64,000 bases of DNA. It comes from Croceivirga thetidis (GTDB lineage Bacteria > Bacteroidota > Bacteroidia > Flavobacteriales > Flavobacteriaceae). The notes beneath the pieces are model-generated. The model was not told the DNA's origin, made no database searches, and saw only the letters and a list, made by a program, of their open reading frames with translations. Location: contig NZ_JAAWWL010000002.1 of assembly GCF_012272815.1 (NCBI RefSeq), forward strand, positions 650,280 through 714,279, written 5' to 3'. Shown here one piece after another: positions 51,528 through 62,212 of the stretch. How positions within the stretch are numbered: the stretch's first letter is position 1; every line of letters starts with the position of its first letter. A program made the position numbers and the translations under genes.

Positions 51528-53626
51528 GGATTAATTACTTTTTGGAAGTTTTGTTGTGATTCTTCTGGCCACTGCTTCTCCAGTTGCTCGAACCTCATTT
51601 TACCTTCAGGGGTATTATACAATTGACGGATTAAATTTCTTGAAGATTTTTTGAACTGCCAAGCATGGTGGTCCAATGCCAATACTAAATTCTTAATGGA
51701 TTTATCACTTAATGCTTGTATTTGAGAAAGATACTGAAAGGCCAACTGTCTGACTTCAAAATTGTGTTTAGGTAATGTAAAATCATTTAATTCGTCGTAG
51801 AATTCCTTTTTTCTTTCAGGTTCAAACTCTGGAGTTACCAAGGCCAACGTAAGCCATAGTTGCCGTACATTTTTATTAGGCAGCCCCACTACCCCATCCA
51901 TTTGTTTCAAATACTTAGAACGGTTGGCTGGAAAAGCTTCCCATAATTTAAAAAGGGTCGTTTCTTGGGTGACATAGCTTTTATCTGTAAGCAATGATTC
52001 AAATTCTTCTTGCAGGGCATTTGGGAATTTTGGCATAGCTATGGCCACTGCTTGCCGAACTATTAAACTTTCCTCTTGAATTATTTCCTTTAATCTGGTA
52101 TTTGGAATTTGCTCTTCGAATTCTAGTATACAATGTTTTTTAAATTCATCGGATGCATTGTTCCAATAGCTATCAACCCAGTAATCTGCTTCGCTTTCAG
52201 TTTGGTTCGAATAGATTTTCTTGACAAATAAAAAGTTCTTGACTTGTTGGCTTTTTTGCTCCAGAAGCCATTTAACTTCCTGCCAAGGGAATTCCGCACT
52301 TTCAAGCCAAATTTTTTGGAAATTCTCTAGGTTTATCCCCGAGGCATTTTGAATTTCATTTAAGAAATCAGAAATCGTTGCATTTTTAAAGGCATAGGTT
52401 TTCAAATAGGATTTAATGCCTTTTTTAAAATTTGAATCACCAACACGTTCTCGCAACATTACCAAGGCCCATGCTCCTTTCTCGTAAAAGGTCAAACTAC
52501 CGGCCCCTGGGTCGGTTAATGCTTCCCCTTGACCATCTTCCGAAAGTTGGTGTAAGGTTTTGGCTGTATCGTAAAGTTTCCAGTAAAAATGATCTTCTCC
52601 GAAAAGTTCTTTTTCCGCTAGGTAGGCATAGTAGGTCGCAAAACCTTCATGCAACCAATGGTGCTCCCCACTGACTTCAGTAACCAAATTACCAAACCAT
52701 TGATGTGCCAGTTCATGGGCGTTTACATTGATATAATTTTTATCTACAAAGGCCGTGGAATCGATAACAAATTGGTTTGAGAATATGGTGCAGCTGGTAT
52801 TTTCCATTCCGGCATAGAGAAAATCTTGAACAGGTACTTGTTTGTAATTCTGCCAAGGGTATTCTACCCCAATCTCTTGTTCTAAAAAGTCAAAAATTTC
52901 TCTAGAATAGCGGTATGTAGGTTCAAATTTTAAGCTATCCTTTGGTTCATAGTACAATTCCAAAGGAACGCCAGACTTTGATTTTAGCACCTTCTTTTCA
53001 AAATCCCCAATAACAAAAGCAACAAGGTAGCTGCTCATGGGTTTAGTCATATCATATCTCCAATAATTATGGAAAAAATCCAAGGTGTCAGATGACTTCA
53101 AATTTCCATTCGCAATAACTTCAAATTGAGGTGCCGCACGAATTGTTAAATCAAATTCAATCTTATCATTCATATCATCCAATGAAGGAAGCCAATGACT
53201 TGTATATTTTCCTTGGCCTTGTGTCCAAACCTGTCCTTTGGAATTGTCTTTTTCCTTCTTAAGAGAAAACCATGAATCCCTTTCCAAAAAGTATACGGTT
53301 TGTTTTGGAAAAGCCGCAAATTTCAAAAATAAATGATATGTTTCGCCCTTTTTGAAATCATGATAAACTCGAATCTTATTATCGAAGTATTTATAATCAA
53401 AAGGTTTTTTATTTAGAACAACACTACTAAAAGCCATGTTATTTGCATTTAAGAATATTGAATCTACATCTTTCAAGACATGAAAGCGATAGCTTACGCT
53501 TCCATTTATGTATCCTTTTTTTAACCTTTTTATTTTAACGTTTGCAGTTGTAAAATCAATACTCTCCTGTCTTTGCGAAAAAGAAAAAGAAAAACAGAAT
53601 AGTGCAAAAAGAAGAAAGAATCTCAT
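51524..53626 (-). CDS. M1 family zinc aminopeptidase, secreted
   Basis: 700 residues with a signal peptide (FCFSFSFSQ). The gluzincin motif HELAHQW (HExxH) near residue 302 and the third ligand Glu in HHWLHEGFATYY 18 residues on are intact; the GMENTS-type sequence YAGMENTSCTIFSN precedes it. The C-terminal half is a helical domain. It removes N-terminal residues from peptides in the periplasm or outside. It overlaps the patatin gene by four bases. Compare the inactive M1-like domain of the gene at 32592. Confidence 0.93.
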   Translation of the reverse strand: MRFFLLFALFCFSFSFSQRQESIDFTTANVKIKRLKKGYINGSVSYRFHVLKDVDSIFLNANNMAFSSVVLNKKPFDYKYFDNKIRVYHDFKKGETYHLFLKFAAFPKQTVYFLERDSWFSLKKEKDNSKGQVWTQGQGKYTSHWLPSLDDMNDKIEFDLTIRAAPQFEVIANGNLKSSDTLDFFHNYWRYDMTKPMSSYLVAFVIGDFEKKVLKSKSGVPLELYYEPKDSLKFEPTYRYSREIFDFLEQEIGVEYPWQNYKQVPVQDFLYAGMENTSCTIFSNQFVIDSTAFVDKNYINVNAHELAHQWFGNLVTEVSGEHHWLHEGFATYYAYLAEKELFGEDHFYWKLYDTAKTLHQLSEDGQGEALTDPGAGSLTFYEKGAWALVMLRERVGDSNFKKGIKSYLKTYAFKNATISDFLNEIQNASGINLENFQKIWLESAEFPWQEVKWLLEQKSQQVKNFLFVKKIYSNQTESEADYWVDSYWNNASDEFKKHCILEFEEQIPNTRLKEIIQEESLIVRQAVAIAMPKFPNALQEEFESLLTDKSYVTQETTLFKLWEAFPANRSKYLKQMDGVVGLPNKNVRQLWLTLALVTPEFEPERKKEFYDELNDFTLPKHNFEVRQLAFQYLSQIQALSDKSIKNLVLALDHHAWQFKKSSRNLIRQLYNTPEGKMRFEQLEKQWPEESQQNFQKVINP

Positions 53627-53672
53627 AAAAAGAAAGAAGCAAAAGTCAAGCCAATTTAAGTATTTTCGTTAG

Positions 53673-55778
53673 ATGCGAAGTGGCGTACTGCAAACTCCCC
53701 TAGCCTATCTTAAAGGTGTTGGTCCGAATCGTGCCGAAGCCTTAAAAACTGAACTTGGTTTGGAAACCTTCGGTGACCTATTACAATTATATCCGAATCG
53801 TTATCTCGATAAAACCCAATATTATAAAATCAATCAACTGCAAAATAGTGGTGCTGATGTTCAGATTGTTGGCAAAATTGTCAATCTAAAAACCATAGAA
53901 CAAAAGCGCGGAAAACGTTTGGAAGCCTCTTTTGTAGATGAAACCGGAGAGTTGAAATTGGTGTGGTTCCGTTCACACAAATGGATTCGCGAAAACATTA
54001 AAATCAATGAGCCCTACGTGGTTTTTGGTAAGGTGAACCGTTATGGAAACAGCTTTTCAATGCCACATCCTGAAATGGAGCTACTTAAAGTCCATCAAGC
54101 TGGACTAAAAATCAGTATGCAACCCATTTATCCATCGACTGAGAAGCTGAGTGCCAAAGGCATCACCAACAAAGTCGTCAGCAAGATGTTGCAGCAATTG
54201 TTTTTGGAAACTAAAGCTGATTTCAATGAATCCCTACCCAAAACCCTGCTTGATGAGCTAAAGTTGCTTCCGAAGCCAGAATCACTCTTAAATATCCATT
54301 TCCCAAAAAGTCAAGAATTACTGGCCAAAGCCCAGTTTCGATTGAAGTTTGAAGAGTTGTTCTATGTGCAACTGCAGTTACTTTCAAAAAAAGCAGCTCG
54401 AAAGAAGAAAATTAAAGGACTGCCCTTTAAAGAAGTGGGTGAACAATTCAATTCGTTTTTCAACAACCATTTACCATTTGAATTGACCAATGCTCAAAAA
54501 CGGGTTATTAAGGAGATACGAAACGATATGGGCAGTTCAGCACAAATGAACCGTTTGCTGCAAGGTGATGTAGGTTCAGGAAAGACCATTGTTGCCCTAA
54601 TGTGTATGCTTTTGGCTATTGATAATGGGTTTCAGGCCTGTTTAATGGCTCCAACCGAAATCCTGGCCCAACAGCATTACAATGGGCTTAAAGACCTCTT
54701 GCTTCAAATGAATTTGAAGATTGCACTACTTACAGGGTCTACAAAACGTGCTGAACGTACATTTTTGCACAACCAATTGGAAAACGGAAATTTAAATATT
54801 TTGGTGGGGACCCATGCCGTTCTTGAAGATAAGGTCCAATTCAAGAATTTAGGTTTAGCCATTATCGATGAACAACACCGATTTGGCGTGGCACAGCGTT
54901 CCAAATTGTGGCATAAAAATGAAATACCGCCCCATGTTCTTGTGATGACAGCAACACCTATTCCCAGAACATTGGCTATGAGTTTGTACGGCGATTTGGA
55001 TATTTCAGTAATTGATGAACTTCCGCCAGGTAGAAAACCTATAAAGACCGTACATCGATTCGATTCAAATCGGTTAAAGGTTTTTGGTTTTATTAAAGAC
55101 GAGATTAAAAAGGGACGTCAGATATATATTGTTTACCCACTGATCAAAGAAAGTGAAGCCTTGGATTACAAAGATTTGATGGACGGCTACGAAAGTATTG
55201 CCCGTGAGTTTCCACAACCGGAATATCAAATATCCATAGTGCATGGGCAAATGAAACCGCAGGATAAGGATTATGAAATGGAGCGTTTTGTCAATGGGGA
55301 AACACAGCTAATGGTGGCCACTACAGTCATAGAGGTTGGGGTTAATGTGCCTAATGCATCGGTAATGATCATAGAAAGTGCTGAGCGTTTCGGCCTTTCA
55401 CAACTGCATCAATTACGTGGTCGAGTTGGAAGGGGTGCGGAACAGAGTTTCTGCATTTTAATGACAAGTCACAAATTATCGGCCGATGCAAAAACACGAT
55501 TGGAAACCATGACAGGAACCAATGACGGATTTGAAATTGCAGAGGTTGATTTAAAACTTCGAGGCCCCGGAGATTTAATGGGTACCCAACAAAGTGGACT
55601 GCTAAATCTGAAAATAGCAGATATCGTAAAGGACAACCCTATTCTGAAATTAGCCAGACATCACGCAGTTCAACTATTAAAACAGGATCCTAAATTGGAC
55701 AAGCCAGATAATCTACCGGTTCGAAGAACCTATGCTGAACTGGTAAAGGATAAAGCCATTTGGGGATATATAAGTTAG
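53673..55778 (+). CDS. recG: ATP-dependent DNA helicase RecG
   Basis: 701 residues. An N-terminal wedge domain (TPLAYLKGVGPNRAEALK, oligonucleotide-binding fold with FVDETGELKLVWF) precedes an SF2 helicase: Walker A LLQGDVGSGKTIVAL near residue 298, motif II LAIIDEQHRFGVAQR near 395 (DEQH), ATPIPRTLAMSLYGD and the C-terminal LRGRVGRGAEQSFC. The TRG region is LRGPGDLMGTQQSG. RecG regresses stalled replication forks. It is divergent from the M1 peptidase. Confidence 0.97.
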   Translation: MRSGVLQTPLAYLKGVGPNRAEALKTELGLETFGDLLQLYPNRYLDKTQYYKINQLQNSGADVQIVGKIVNLKTIEQKRGKRLEASFVDETGELKLVWFRSHKWIRENIKINEPYVVFGKVNRYGNSFSMPHPEMELLKVHQAGLKISMQPIYPSTEKLSAKGITNKVVSKMLQQLFLETKADFNESLPKTLLDELKLLPKPESLLNIHFPKSQELLAKAQFRLKFEELFYVQLQLLSKKAARKKKIKGLPFKEVGEQFNSFFNNHLPFELTNAQKRVIKEIRNDMGSSAQMNRLLQGDVGSGKTIVALMCMLLAIDNGFQACLMAPTEILAQQHYNGLKDLLLQMNLKIALLTGSTKRAERTFLHNQLENGNLNILVGTHAVLEDKVQFKNLGLAIIDEQHRFGVAQRSKLWHKNEIPPHVLVMTATPIPRTLAMSLYGDLDISVIDELPPGRKPIKTVHRFDSNRLKVFGFIKDEIKKGRQIYIVYPLIKESEALDYKDLMDGYESIAREFPQPEYQISIVHGQMKPQDKDYEMERFVNGETQLMVATTVIEVGVNVPNASVMIIESAERFGLSQLHQLRGRVGRGAEQSFCILMTSHKLSADAKTRLETMTGTNDGFEIAEVDLKLRGPGDLMGTQQSGLLNLKIADIVKDNPILKLARHHAVQLLKQDPKLDKPDNLPVRRTYAELVKDKAIWGYIS

Positions 55779-55803
55779 GTGCATTCACTATTTCACAATT
55801 GAT

Positions 55804-55818
55804 TTCAACTTTGTTGAA
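55804..55818. repeat. Dyad upstream of leuC
   Basis: TTCAAC-TTT-GTTGAA, a perfect 6-base dyad with a 3-base centre, lies about 84 bases before leuC in a 123-base gap. It could be an operator for the leu operon. No T-box or leader-peptide attenuator is visible in this gap. Confidence 0.35.
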
Positions 55819-55901
55819 CATCGTAATTTACAGGTCTCTACTTTCCATTTAAATTACCTACAATTCCTATTTTAGTCGCTTAAATTTATTTATACCGTAT
55901 T

Positions 55902-57308
55902 ATGGGAAATACGTTGTTTGACAAGGTCTGGGATTCACATGTTGTGAAAAAAATAGAAAACGGCCCAGACGTGCTGTTTATAGACCGTCACTTGGTTCAT
56001 GAGGTGACAAGTCCAGTTGCTTTTTTGGGATTAAAGAATCGAAATATTCCGGTTATTTTTCCCAATAAAACCTTTGCAACTGCAGATCACAATACCCCAA
56101 CCTTAAATCAACATCTACCGGTAAAAGACCCATTGTCTGCAAACCAGCTCGCCGCACTAGAAAAAAATGCAGGTGAACATGGTATTCGTTATTGGGGATT
56201 AGGACACGAAAAAAACGGAATTGTTCACGTTATAGGACCAGAAAACGGGATTACCCTGCCAGGTGCCACAATTGTATGTGGAGACTCCCATACCTCTACC
56301 CATGGGGCCTTTGGTGCAATTGCTTTTGGTATAGGAACTTCTGAGGTGGAAATGGTTTTGGCCAGTCAATGTATTATGCAACCAAAACCAAAGAGCATGC
56401 GTATTAATATCAATGGTGAATTGCAATTTGGAGTAACCCCAAAAGATGTAGCGCTTTACATTATTTCGCAATTGACAACATCTGGGGCAACCGGTTACTT
56501 TGTAGAATATGCGGGTGATGTATTTAAAAATATGTCGATGGAAGGTCGAATGACCGTCTGTAATTTAAGTATTGAAATGGGTGCGCGAGGCGGAATGATA
56601 GCACCAGATGAAACCACATTTGATTATATCGAAGGTCGCGAATTCGCGCCGAAAGGAGCCGATTGGGATAAGGCCATGGCCTATTGGAAAACCCTATATT
56701 CTGAAACAGATGCTGAATTTGATAAAGAATTGATATTTGAAGCCTCTGATATTGAGCCAATGATTACCTATGGAACCAATCCAGGAATGGGCTTCGGAAT
56801 TTCAAATTCCATCCCATCAGCTGGTGAAGGTTCTGGAGCCAAAACCTACAAGAAGTCCTTGGCTTACATGAATTTTAATGAAGGTGATGAAATGTTGGGC
56901 AAACCTATAGACTTCGTTTTTTTGGGTAGTTGTACCAATGGTAGAATAGAAGATTTTAGGGCATTTGCTTCCATTGTTAAAGGAAGAAAAAAAGCAGCTA
57001 ATGTCACCGCATGGTTGGTACCAGGGTCGCATAGAGTTGAAGAAGCCATAAAGGAAGAGGGAATCTTGGAGATTCTTCATGACTCGGGTTTTGAACTCCG
57101 TGAACCTGGCTGTTCTGCTTGTTTGGCAATGAACGATGATAAAGTTCCTGCAGGCAAATACGCAGTAAGTACCAGTAATCGAAATTTTGAAGGAAGACAA
57201 GGTCCGGGTGCCAGAACATTATTGGCAAGTCCTTTGGTGGCTGCGGCGGCAGCGGTAACAGGTAAAGTCACAGACCCCCGGGAATTGATGCAATTAGAAA
57301 CGGCTTAA
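55902..57308 (+). CDS. leuC: 3-isopropylmalate dehydratase large subunit
   Basis: 468 residues, aconitase family. [4Fe-4S] ligands are in [13 protein letters not shown] near residue 346 and [13 protein letters not shown] near 404; the substrate region [13 protein letters not shown] near 128 is conserved. With LeuD it isomerises 2- to 3-isopropylmalate in leucine synthesis. It starts a plus-strand leuCDAB operon; leuD follows after 51 bases that hold a small stem-loop. Confidence 0.97.
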   Translation: MGNTLFDKVWDSHVVKKIENGPDVLFIDRHLVHEVTSPVAFLGLKNRNIPVIFPNKTFATADHNTPTLNQHLPVKDPLSANQLAALEKNAGEHGIRYWGLGHEKNGIVHVIGPENGITLPGATIVCGDSHTSTHGAFGAIAFGIGTSEVEMVLASQCIMQPKPKSMRININGELQFGVTPKDVALYIISQLTTSGATGYFVEYAGDVFKNMSMEGRMTVCNLSIEMGARGGMIAPDETTFDYIEGREFAPKGADWDKAMAYWKTLYSETDAEFDKELIFEASDIEPMITYGTNPGMGFGISNSIPSAGEGSGAKTYKKSLAYMNFNEGDEMLGKPIDFVFLGSCTNGRIEDFRAFASIVKGRKKAANVTAWLVPGSHRVEEAIKEEGILEILHDSGFELREPGCSACLAMNDDKVPAGKYAVSTSNRNFEGRQGPGARTLLASPLVAAAAAVTGKVTDPRELMQLETA

Positions 57309-57322
57309 ATAAAAAATTACAA

Positions 57323-57338
57323 TCTCGCATTCGCGGGA
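57323..57338 (+). repeat. Stem-loop between leuC and leuD
   Basis: TCTCGC-ATTC-GCGGGA can form a 6-base RNA stem with a U-G pair and a four-base loop. It has no T-run directly after it. It may set the relative expression of leuC and leuD; it also resembles the TCCCGCGAAAGCGGGA-type repeat. Confidence 0.35.
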
Positions 57339-57359
57339 ATATTTAAAAAGAAAAGAAAG

Positions 57360-57956
57360 ATGGCTTACGATAAATTCAGTGTACTTAATTCTACGGCGGT
57401 TCCCTTACCCATAGAAAATGTGGATACCGATCAAATTATACCTGCACGATTTTTAAAGGCAACGGAGCGTAAAGGTTTTGGAGACAACCTTTTTCGAGAT
57501 TGGAGATATAATACCGATGACACCCCAAAAGAACAGTTTGTATTAAACAATCCCATCTACAGTGGAAAAATTCTTGTAGGTGGTAAAAATTTTGGTTCTG
57601 GCTCGTCAAGGGAACATGCGGCATGGGCAGTTTATGACTATGGATTCAGATGTGTGGTTTCCAGTTTCTTTGCAGATATTTTTAGGAACAACTGTTTAAA
57701 CGTAGGTGTTTTACCCGTGCAAATAAGTCCCGATTTTCTGGAAAAGATATTCAAGGCCATTGAATCAGACCCGAATACCGAATTCAAAGTAGACCTCCCT
57801 GAACAAACATTTACTATTTTAAGTACTGGAGAGTTTGAAACATTTGGTATCAACGAATACAAAAAAGGAAATTTACTTAACGGTTTTGATGATATTGACT
57901 ATCTCTTGAATCTCAAGGATAACATTAAGGAATTCGCTCAAACCCGACCTTTTTAA
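57360..57956 (+). CDS. leuD: 3-isopropylmalate dehydratase small subunit
   Basis: 198 residues, the swivel domain of the aconitase family. Signature: [13 protein letters not shown] near residue 21, and [23 protein letters not shown] near 71. It forms a heterodimer with LeuC. The 2-isopropylmalate synthase-like gene begins nine bases after the stop. Confidence 0.96.
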   Translation: MAYDKFSVLNSTAVPLPIENVDTDQIIPARFLKATERKGFGDNLFRDWRYNTDDTPKEQFVLNNPIYSGKILVGGKNFGSGSSREHAAWAVYDYGFRCVVSSFFADIFRNNCLNVGVLPVQISPDFLEKIFKAIESDPNTEFKVDLPEQTFTILSTGEFETFGINEYKKGNLLNGFDDIDYLLNLKDNIKEFAQTRPF

Positions 57957-57965
57957 TTCAACAAA

Positions 57966-59480
57966 ATGGCTCGAACCATTGAAATAATGGATACTACCCT
58001 ACGTGATGGGGAGCAGACTTCTGGGGTTTCCTTTACGGCTTCTGAAAAATTGACCTTGGCAAAATTGTTATTGGAGGAATTAAAAGTAGACCGTATAGAA
58101 GTAGCTTCCGCAAGGGTCTCTGAGGGCGAATTCAACGCCGTTAAAAATATTACGGAATGGGCAGCTGAAGAAAATAGACTTACACAGGTGGAAGTGTTGA
58201 CATTTGTTGATGGAGGTGCTTCCATTAAATGGATGAAGAAGGCAGGTGCAAGGGTTCAAAATCTACTCACAAAGGGCTCGATGAACCATTTGACCCACCA
58301 ATTGAAAAAAACTCCTGAAGAACATTTTGAGGGGATTGCCGAAGTTGTTCAATTAGGACTTGACGAAGGAATCGAAACTAATGTGTATTTAGAGGATTGG
58401 AGCAATGGTATGCGGAACTCACCTGATTACGTATTCCAATTTCTTGATTTCTTAGCGACCCAACCCATAAAACGTATCCTTTTACCGGATACCTTAGGAG
58501 TTTTGACTCCTTCAGAAACATTTGAATATGTTGAGAAAATAGTCAAGCGTTATCCTACAATTCACTTTGATTTTCATGGCCATAACGACTATGATTTAAG
58601 TGTTTCAAATGTAATGGAGTCGCTTAAAGCCGGTGCGCATGGATTGCATTTAACCGTTAATGGCATGGGTGAACGCGCTGGTAACGCCCCATTGGCCAGT
58701 ACAATAGCCGTTATAAATGATTTCTTGCCAGAAATAAATACAAAGGTTATAGAATCCTCACTTTATAAAGTGAGCAAACTGGTCTCTACTTTTACAGGTT
58801 TTAGCATACCAGCTAACAAACCTGTGGTAGGTGAAAATGTATTTACCCAAACGGCAGGTATCCATGCCGATGGTGACAACAAAAACAATCTCTACTTCAG
58901 CAATTTGATGCCTGAGCGTTTCGGAAGAAAACGCCAATATGCATTAGGAAAGACATCTGGAAAGGCCAATATTCTTAAAAACCTACAAGAGCTTGGTTTG
59001 ACCCTTAATGATGAGGAAGTAAAAAAAGTTACTGAACGCATCATCGAACTTGGTGATAAAAAAGAAAAAGTTACCAAAGATGATTTGCCGTACATCATTT
59101 CAGACGTATTGGATAGCAGCTCATTTAAGCAAAAGGTATTCATAAAGTCCTATGTTTTGACCCATGCAAAAGGATTGATGCCCTCCACTACCCTTTGCAT
59201 TGAAATCGATGGCGATTTATACGAAGAAAATGCCCAAGGCGATGGCCAATTTGATGCTTTCATGAATGCTCTAAAAAAGATTTATGAAAAGCGTGATAGT
59301 AGTTTGCCAAAATTAATAGATTATGCCGTTCGAATCCCACCAGGTAGTAGTTCTGACGCCCTATGTGAAACCATGATAACCTGGAAAACCAAAAAGAACG
59401 ATTTCGTTACAACAGGTCTCGATTCCGATCAAACTGTTTCGGCTATTAAGGCCACTGAAAAAATGCTCAATTTAATTTAA
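57966..59480 (+). CDS. leuA: 2-isopropylmalate synthase family protein
   Basis: 504 residues. The HMGL-like TIM barrel has the metal and catalytic motif IMDTTLRDGEQTSGVSFT at residue 7 and DFHGHNDYDLSVSNVM near 200, with the GMGERAGNAPL loop. The C-terminal domain (about 370-504) resembles the LeuA regulatory dimer domain that binds leucine. The protein lies between leuD and leuB and so most likely condenses 2-oxoisovalerate with acetyl-CoA. It is a divergent branch of the family; citramalate synthase is the main alternative. Confidence 0.82.
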   Translation: MARTIEIMDTTLRDGEQTSGVSFTASEKLTLAKLLLEELKVDRIEVASARVSEGEFNAVKNITEWAAEENRLTQVEVLTFVDGGASIKWMKKAGARVQNLLTKGSMNHLTHQLKKTPEEHFEGIAEVVQLGLDEGIETNVYLEDWSNGMRNSPDYVFQFLDFLATQPIKRILLPDTLGVLTPSETFEYVEKIVKRYPTIHFDFHGHNDYDLSVSNVMESLKAGAHGLHLTVNGMGERAGNAPLASTIAVINDFLPEINTKVIESSLYKVSKLVSTFTGFSIPANKPVVGENVFTQTAGIHADGDNKNNLYFSNLMPERFGRKRQYALGKTSGKANILKNLQELGLTLNDEEVKKVTERIIELGDKKEKVTKDDLPYIISDVLDSSSFKQKVFIKSYVLTHAKGLMPSTTLCIEIDGDLYEENAQGDGQFDAFMNALKKIYEKRDSSLPKLIDYAVRIPPGSSSDALCETMITWKTKKNDFVTTGLDSDQTVSAIKATEKMLNLI

Positions 59481-59493
59481 CCAAAACAACTAT

Positions 59494-60549
59494 ATGAACC
59501 TTAATATCGCTTTGCTGGCCGGTGACGGTATCGGCCCCGAAGTTATTGACCAAGCTGTTAAAGTATGTAATGCAGTGGCATCAAAGTTCAATCATGAAAT
59601 AAGCTGGAAATCGGCTTTGGTAGGAGCGGCAGCTATTGATGCTGTTGGCGAACCCTATCCTGATGAAACACATGCGATTTGTGAGGCCTCTGATGCTGTA
59701 TTGTTCGGCGCCATTGGGGATCCAAGATTTGATAACAACCCTTCAGCTAAGGTTAGACCAGAGCAAGGATTGTTAAAAATGCGTAAGGCATTGGGCTTGT
59801 TTGCCAATGTGCGACCTACTTTTACATTTCCGTCCCTAATTGACAAATCCCCTTTAAAACGGGACAGAATTGAAGGTACCGACTTGGTTATCGTACGTGA
59901 ATTGACCGGCGGTGTTTACTTTGGTGAACGAGGACGACTAAATGAGGGAGAGACCGCCTTTGATACTATGACATACCATCGTTTTGAAATTGAACGCATC
60001 GCCAAAAAAGGTTTTGAAATGGCTTTGAAACGTGGCAAGAAGTTGTGCTGTGTTGATAAGGCTAACGTCTTGGAAGCCTCCAGACTATGGAGGGAAACGG
60101 TTCAACGAATGGAAAAGGACTATCCCGAAGTTGAAGTTACCTACGAATTTGTAGATGCTGTTGCTATGCGATTGATACAGTGGCCAAAAGGCTATGATGT
60201 CATCATAACGGCCAACCTTTTCGGAGATATTTTAACCGATGAAGCCTCGGTTATTTCAGGTTCTATGGGACTAATGCCTTCTTCGTCTTTGGGTGAAAAG
60301 ATTGGATTATATGAACCTATTCATGGTTCGTACCCACAGGCAGCTGGCAAGGATATTGCGAATCCATTGGCAACAGTACTTTCAGCAGCAATGCTATTTG
60401 AAGACCTTAACCTTGCTGAGGAAGCAGAAGCCATTCGAGAAGTAGTAAATAAATCTTTAGCAGAAGGTATAGTAACAGAAGACTTGGCTGATGGAGGCAA
60501 ATCTTATAAAACATCAGAAGTTGGAGATTGGTTGGCAAACAACCTTTAG
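59494..60549 (+). CDS. leuB: 3-isopropylmalate dehydrogenase
   Basis: 351 residues, isocitrate/isopropylmalate dehydrogenase family. The substrate-binding RPEQGLLKMRKALGLFANVRP near residue 90, the RELTGGVYFGERG segment near 135, ITANLFGDILTDEASVISGSMGLMPSSS and HGSYPQAAGKDIANPLATVLSAAMLFE near 270 are typical. It oxidises and decarboxylates 3-isopropylmalate with NAD. It is the last gene of the operon; a terminator follows. Confidence 0.97.
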   Translation: MNLNIALLAGDGIGPEVIDQAVKVCNAVASKFNHEISWKSALVGAAAIDAVGEPYPDETHAICEASDAVLFGAIGDPRFDNNPSAKVRPEQGLLKMRKALGLFANVRPTFTFPSLIDKSPLKRDRIEGTDLVIVRELTGGVYFGERGRLNEGETAFDTMTYHRFEIERIAKKGFEMALKRGKKLCCVDKANVLEASRLWRETVQRMEKDYPEVEVTYEFVDAVAMRLIQWPKGYDVIITANLFGDILTDEASVISGSMGLMPSSSLGEKIGLYEPIHGSYPQAAGKDIANPLATVLSAAMLFEDLNLAEEAEAIREVVNKSLAEGIVTEDLADGGKSYKTSEVGDWLANNL

Positions 60550-60566
60550 TAGTTAATAAAAGAAAT

Positions 60567-60600
60567 AAAAAGGCCCAGTGAATCACAGGGCCTTTTATTA
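60567..60600. terminator. Bidirectional intrinsic terminator
   Basis: AAAAGGCCC and GGGCCTTTT form a 9-base stem (60568-60576 and 60588-60596), with an inner GTG/CAC pairing in the loop. T-rich flanks on both strands end leuCDAB and the convergent gapN. Confidence 0.85.
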
Positions 60601-62187
60601 TAATAAGTAATCCGTACTTAAAAAATTGCTGACCTTCGCGTCTAAAAGCTGCTCAACAGTTTCATTGTTTAAATCGTTGTCTTTAAACGCTACAAAGGTT
60701 CGAATACTAAACGAACGTAAGGCATCATGAACACTGAGTGTTGATTGGGCGGAGTCTTTTCTGCCCGTAAATGGGTAAACATCCGGTCCACGCTGGCATG
60801 AACTATTTAGGTTCACACGGCAAACCAAGTTAGCCAATGTATCAATCAATGGGGAAAGTGTATACACATCCTTACCAAACAAACTTACCTGTTGGCCGTA
60901 GTTGCTTTCGGCCATATCATCTAAAGGCTCATCGATATCAGTAAATGTGACTACCGGAATTACTGGACCAAACTGTTCCTCTTCATAAACACGCATGTTT
61001 TTGGTTACCGGATGTATGACCGATGGCCAAATAAAATTCTCAGAACGCTCCCCGCCTTTAGCATTAATAATTTTTCCGCCTTTCTCTTTGGCATCATCAA
61101 TTAGCTCCTGAATATATGCCGGTTTACCAGGTTCAGGGAGTGGGGTAAGCTGAACCCCTTCGTCCCAAGGGTTTCCAAACTTCAATTCATCTACAGCAGC
61201 TGAGAAACGCTTTAAGAATTCTTCTTCAACATCTTTGTGCACATAGACTATTTTCAAGGCTGTGCAACGCTGGCCGTCATAAGAAAGCGTACCTGCGATA
61301 CATTCCTTAACTGTCAAATCCAAATCTGCATCTGGTAGAATTATGGCCGGGTTTTTGGCTTCAAGTCCTAAAACCTGACGTAATCTATTACTTTTCGGAT
61401 GTTGATTGACCAATGCATTTGCGGAAGAACTATGACCTATTAGGGCGAGGACATCAATCTTACCGGTTGTCATTATGGGTCCTGCAATCGCCCTACCCCT
61501 ACCAAATAGAATATTTACTACACCTTTAGGAAAACTACTTTGGAACGCTTCCAACAGTGGGGTAATTAACAATACGCCGTGCTTAGCAGGTTTGAAAATC
61601 GTCGTATTTCCCATGATTAATGCGGGAATCAATAGTGTAAATGTCTCGTTCAACGGATAGTTGTAAGGTCCCAAACAAAGCACCACACCTAGTGGACCAC
61701 GACGAATATGCGCGTATACACCATCGTGCTTTTTGAAATTTGCAGCATCACGGTCCAGTTGTTTATATTCCTCAATGGTATCATTAATGTAATCAACCGT
61801 ACGGTCAAATTCTTTGTACGAATCAGGTTTGTTCTTTCCTATCTCCCACATTAACAACTTTACGACCTCTTCACGCTTCATCTTCATTTGGGAAACAAAG
61901 TTTTCCATACAGGCAATCCTGTCTTTGACTTTCATGGTGGGCCAAACCCCTTTGCCATTGTCCCAAGCGTTAGTTGCGGCATCCAATGCCTCTAAGGCTT
62001 CGGTTTCCGCATTGTTAGGAATACTACCCAAAAGAGTTGGTTTGTACTCCTTTGTAGAAGAAATCGTGGAGAACACCTCTGAAGTTGCTCCGTTCCAGTT
62101 CTTTAATTCCCCATTGACCAAATATTGCTTTTGGTGGATTTCATTTTGAATTTGAAATTCTTCTGGAATTAAATTTTGCGTAGTCAT
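60598..62187 (-). CDS. gapN: NADP-dependent glyceraldehyde-3-phosphate dehydrogenase (GapN-type aldehyde dehydrogenase)
   Basis: 529 residues of the aldehyde dehydrogenase superfamily. The catalytic Cys is in [11 protein letters not shown] near residue 310 and the Glu in [13 protein letters not shown] near 276; the NADP-binding [12 protein letters not shown] is near 195. The C-terminal [23 protein letters not shown] matches GapN rather than other aldehyde dehydrogenases. It oxidises glyceraldehyde-3-phosphate directly to 3-phosphoglycerate, making NADPH without ATP. It is preceded by a striking 16-base inverted repeat. Confidence 0.88.
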   Translation of the reverse strand: MTTQNLIPEEFQIQNEIHQKQYLVNGELKNWNGATSEVFSTISSTKEYKPTLLGSIPNNAETEALEALDAATNAWDNGKGVWPTMKVKDRIACMENFVSQMKMKREEVVKLLMWEIGKNKPDSYKEFDRTVDYINDTIEEYKQLDRDAANFKKHDGVYAHIRRGPLGVVLCLGPYNYPLNETFTLLIPALIMGNTTIFKPAKHGVLLITPLLEAFQSSFPKGVVNILFGRGRAIAGPIMTTGKIDVLALIGHSSSANALVNQHPKSNRLRQVLGLEAKNPAIILPDADLDLTVKECIAGTLSYDGQRCTALKIVYVHKDVEEEFLKRFSAAVDELKFGNPWDEGVQLTPLPEPGKPAYIQELIDDAKEKGGKIINAKGGERSENFIWPSVIHPVTKNMRVYEEEQFGPVIPVVTFTDIDEPLDDMAESNYGQQVSLFGKDVYTLSPLIDTLANLVCRVNLNSSCQRGPDVYPFTGRKDSAQSTLSVHDALRSFSIRTFVAFKDNDLNNETVEQLLDAKVSNFLSTDYLL

Positions 62188-62212
62188 CGTAATGAATTTT
62201 ACTAAAGATACT

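Noticed and set aside
55779-55901. T-box or leader-peptide attenuator before leuC
   Set aside because: No T-box core, no Leu-rich short ORF and no terminator hairpin in the gap; only a 6-base dyad.
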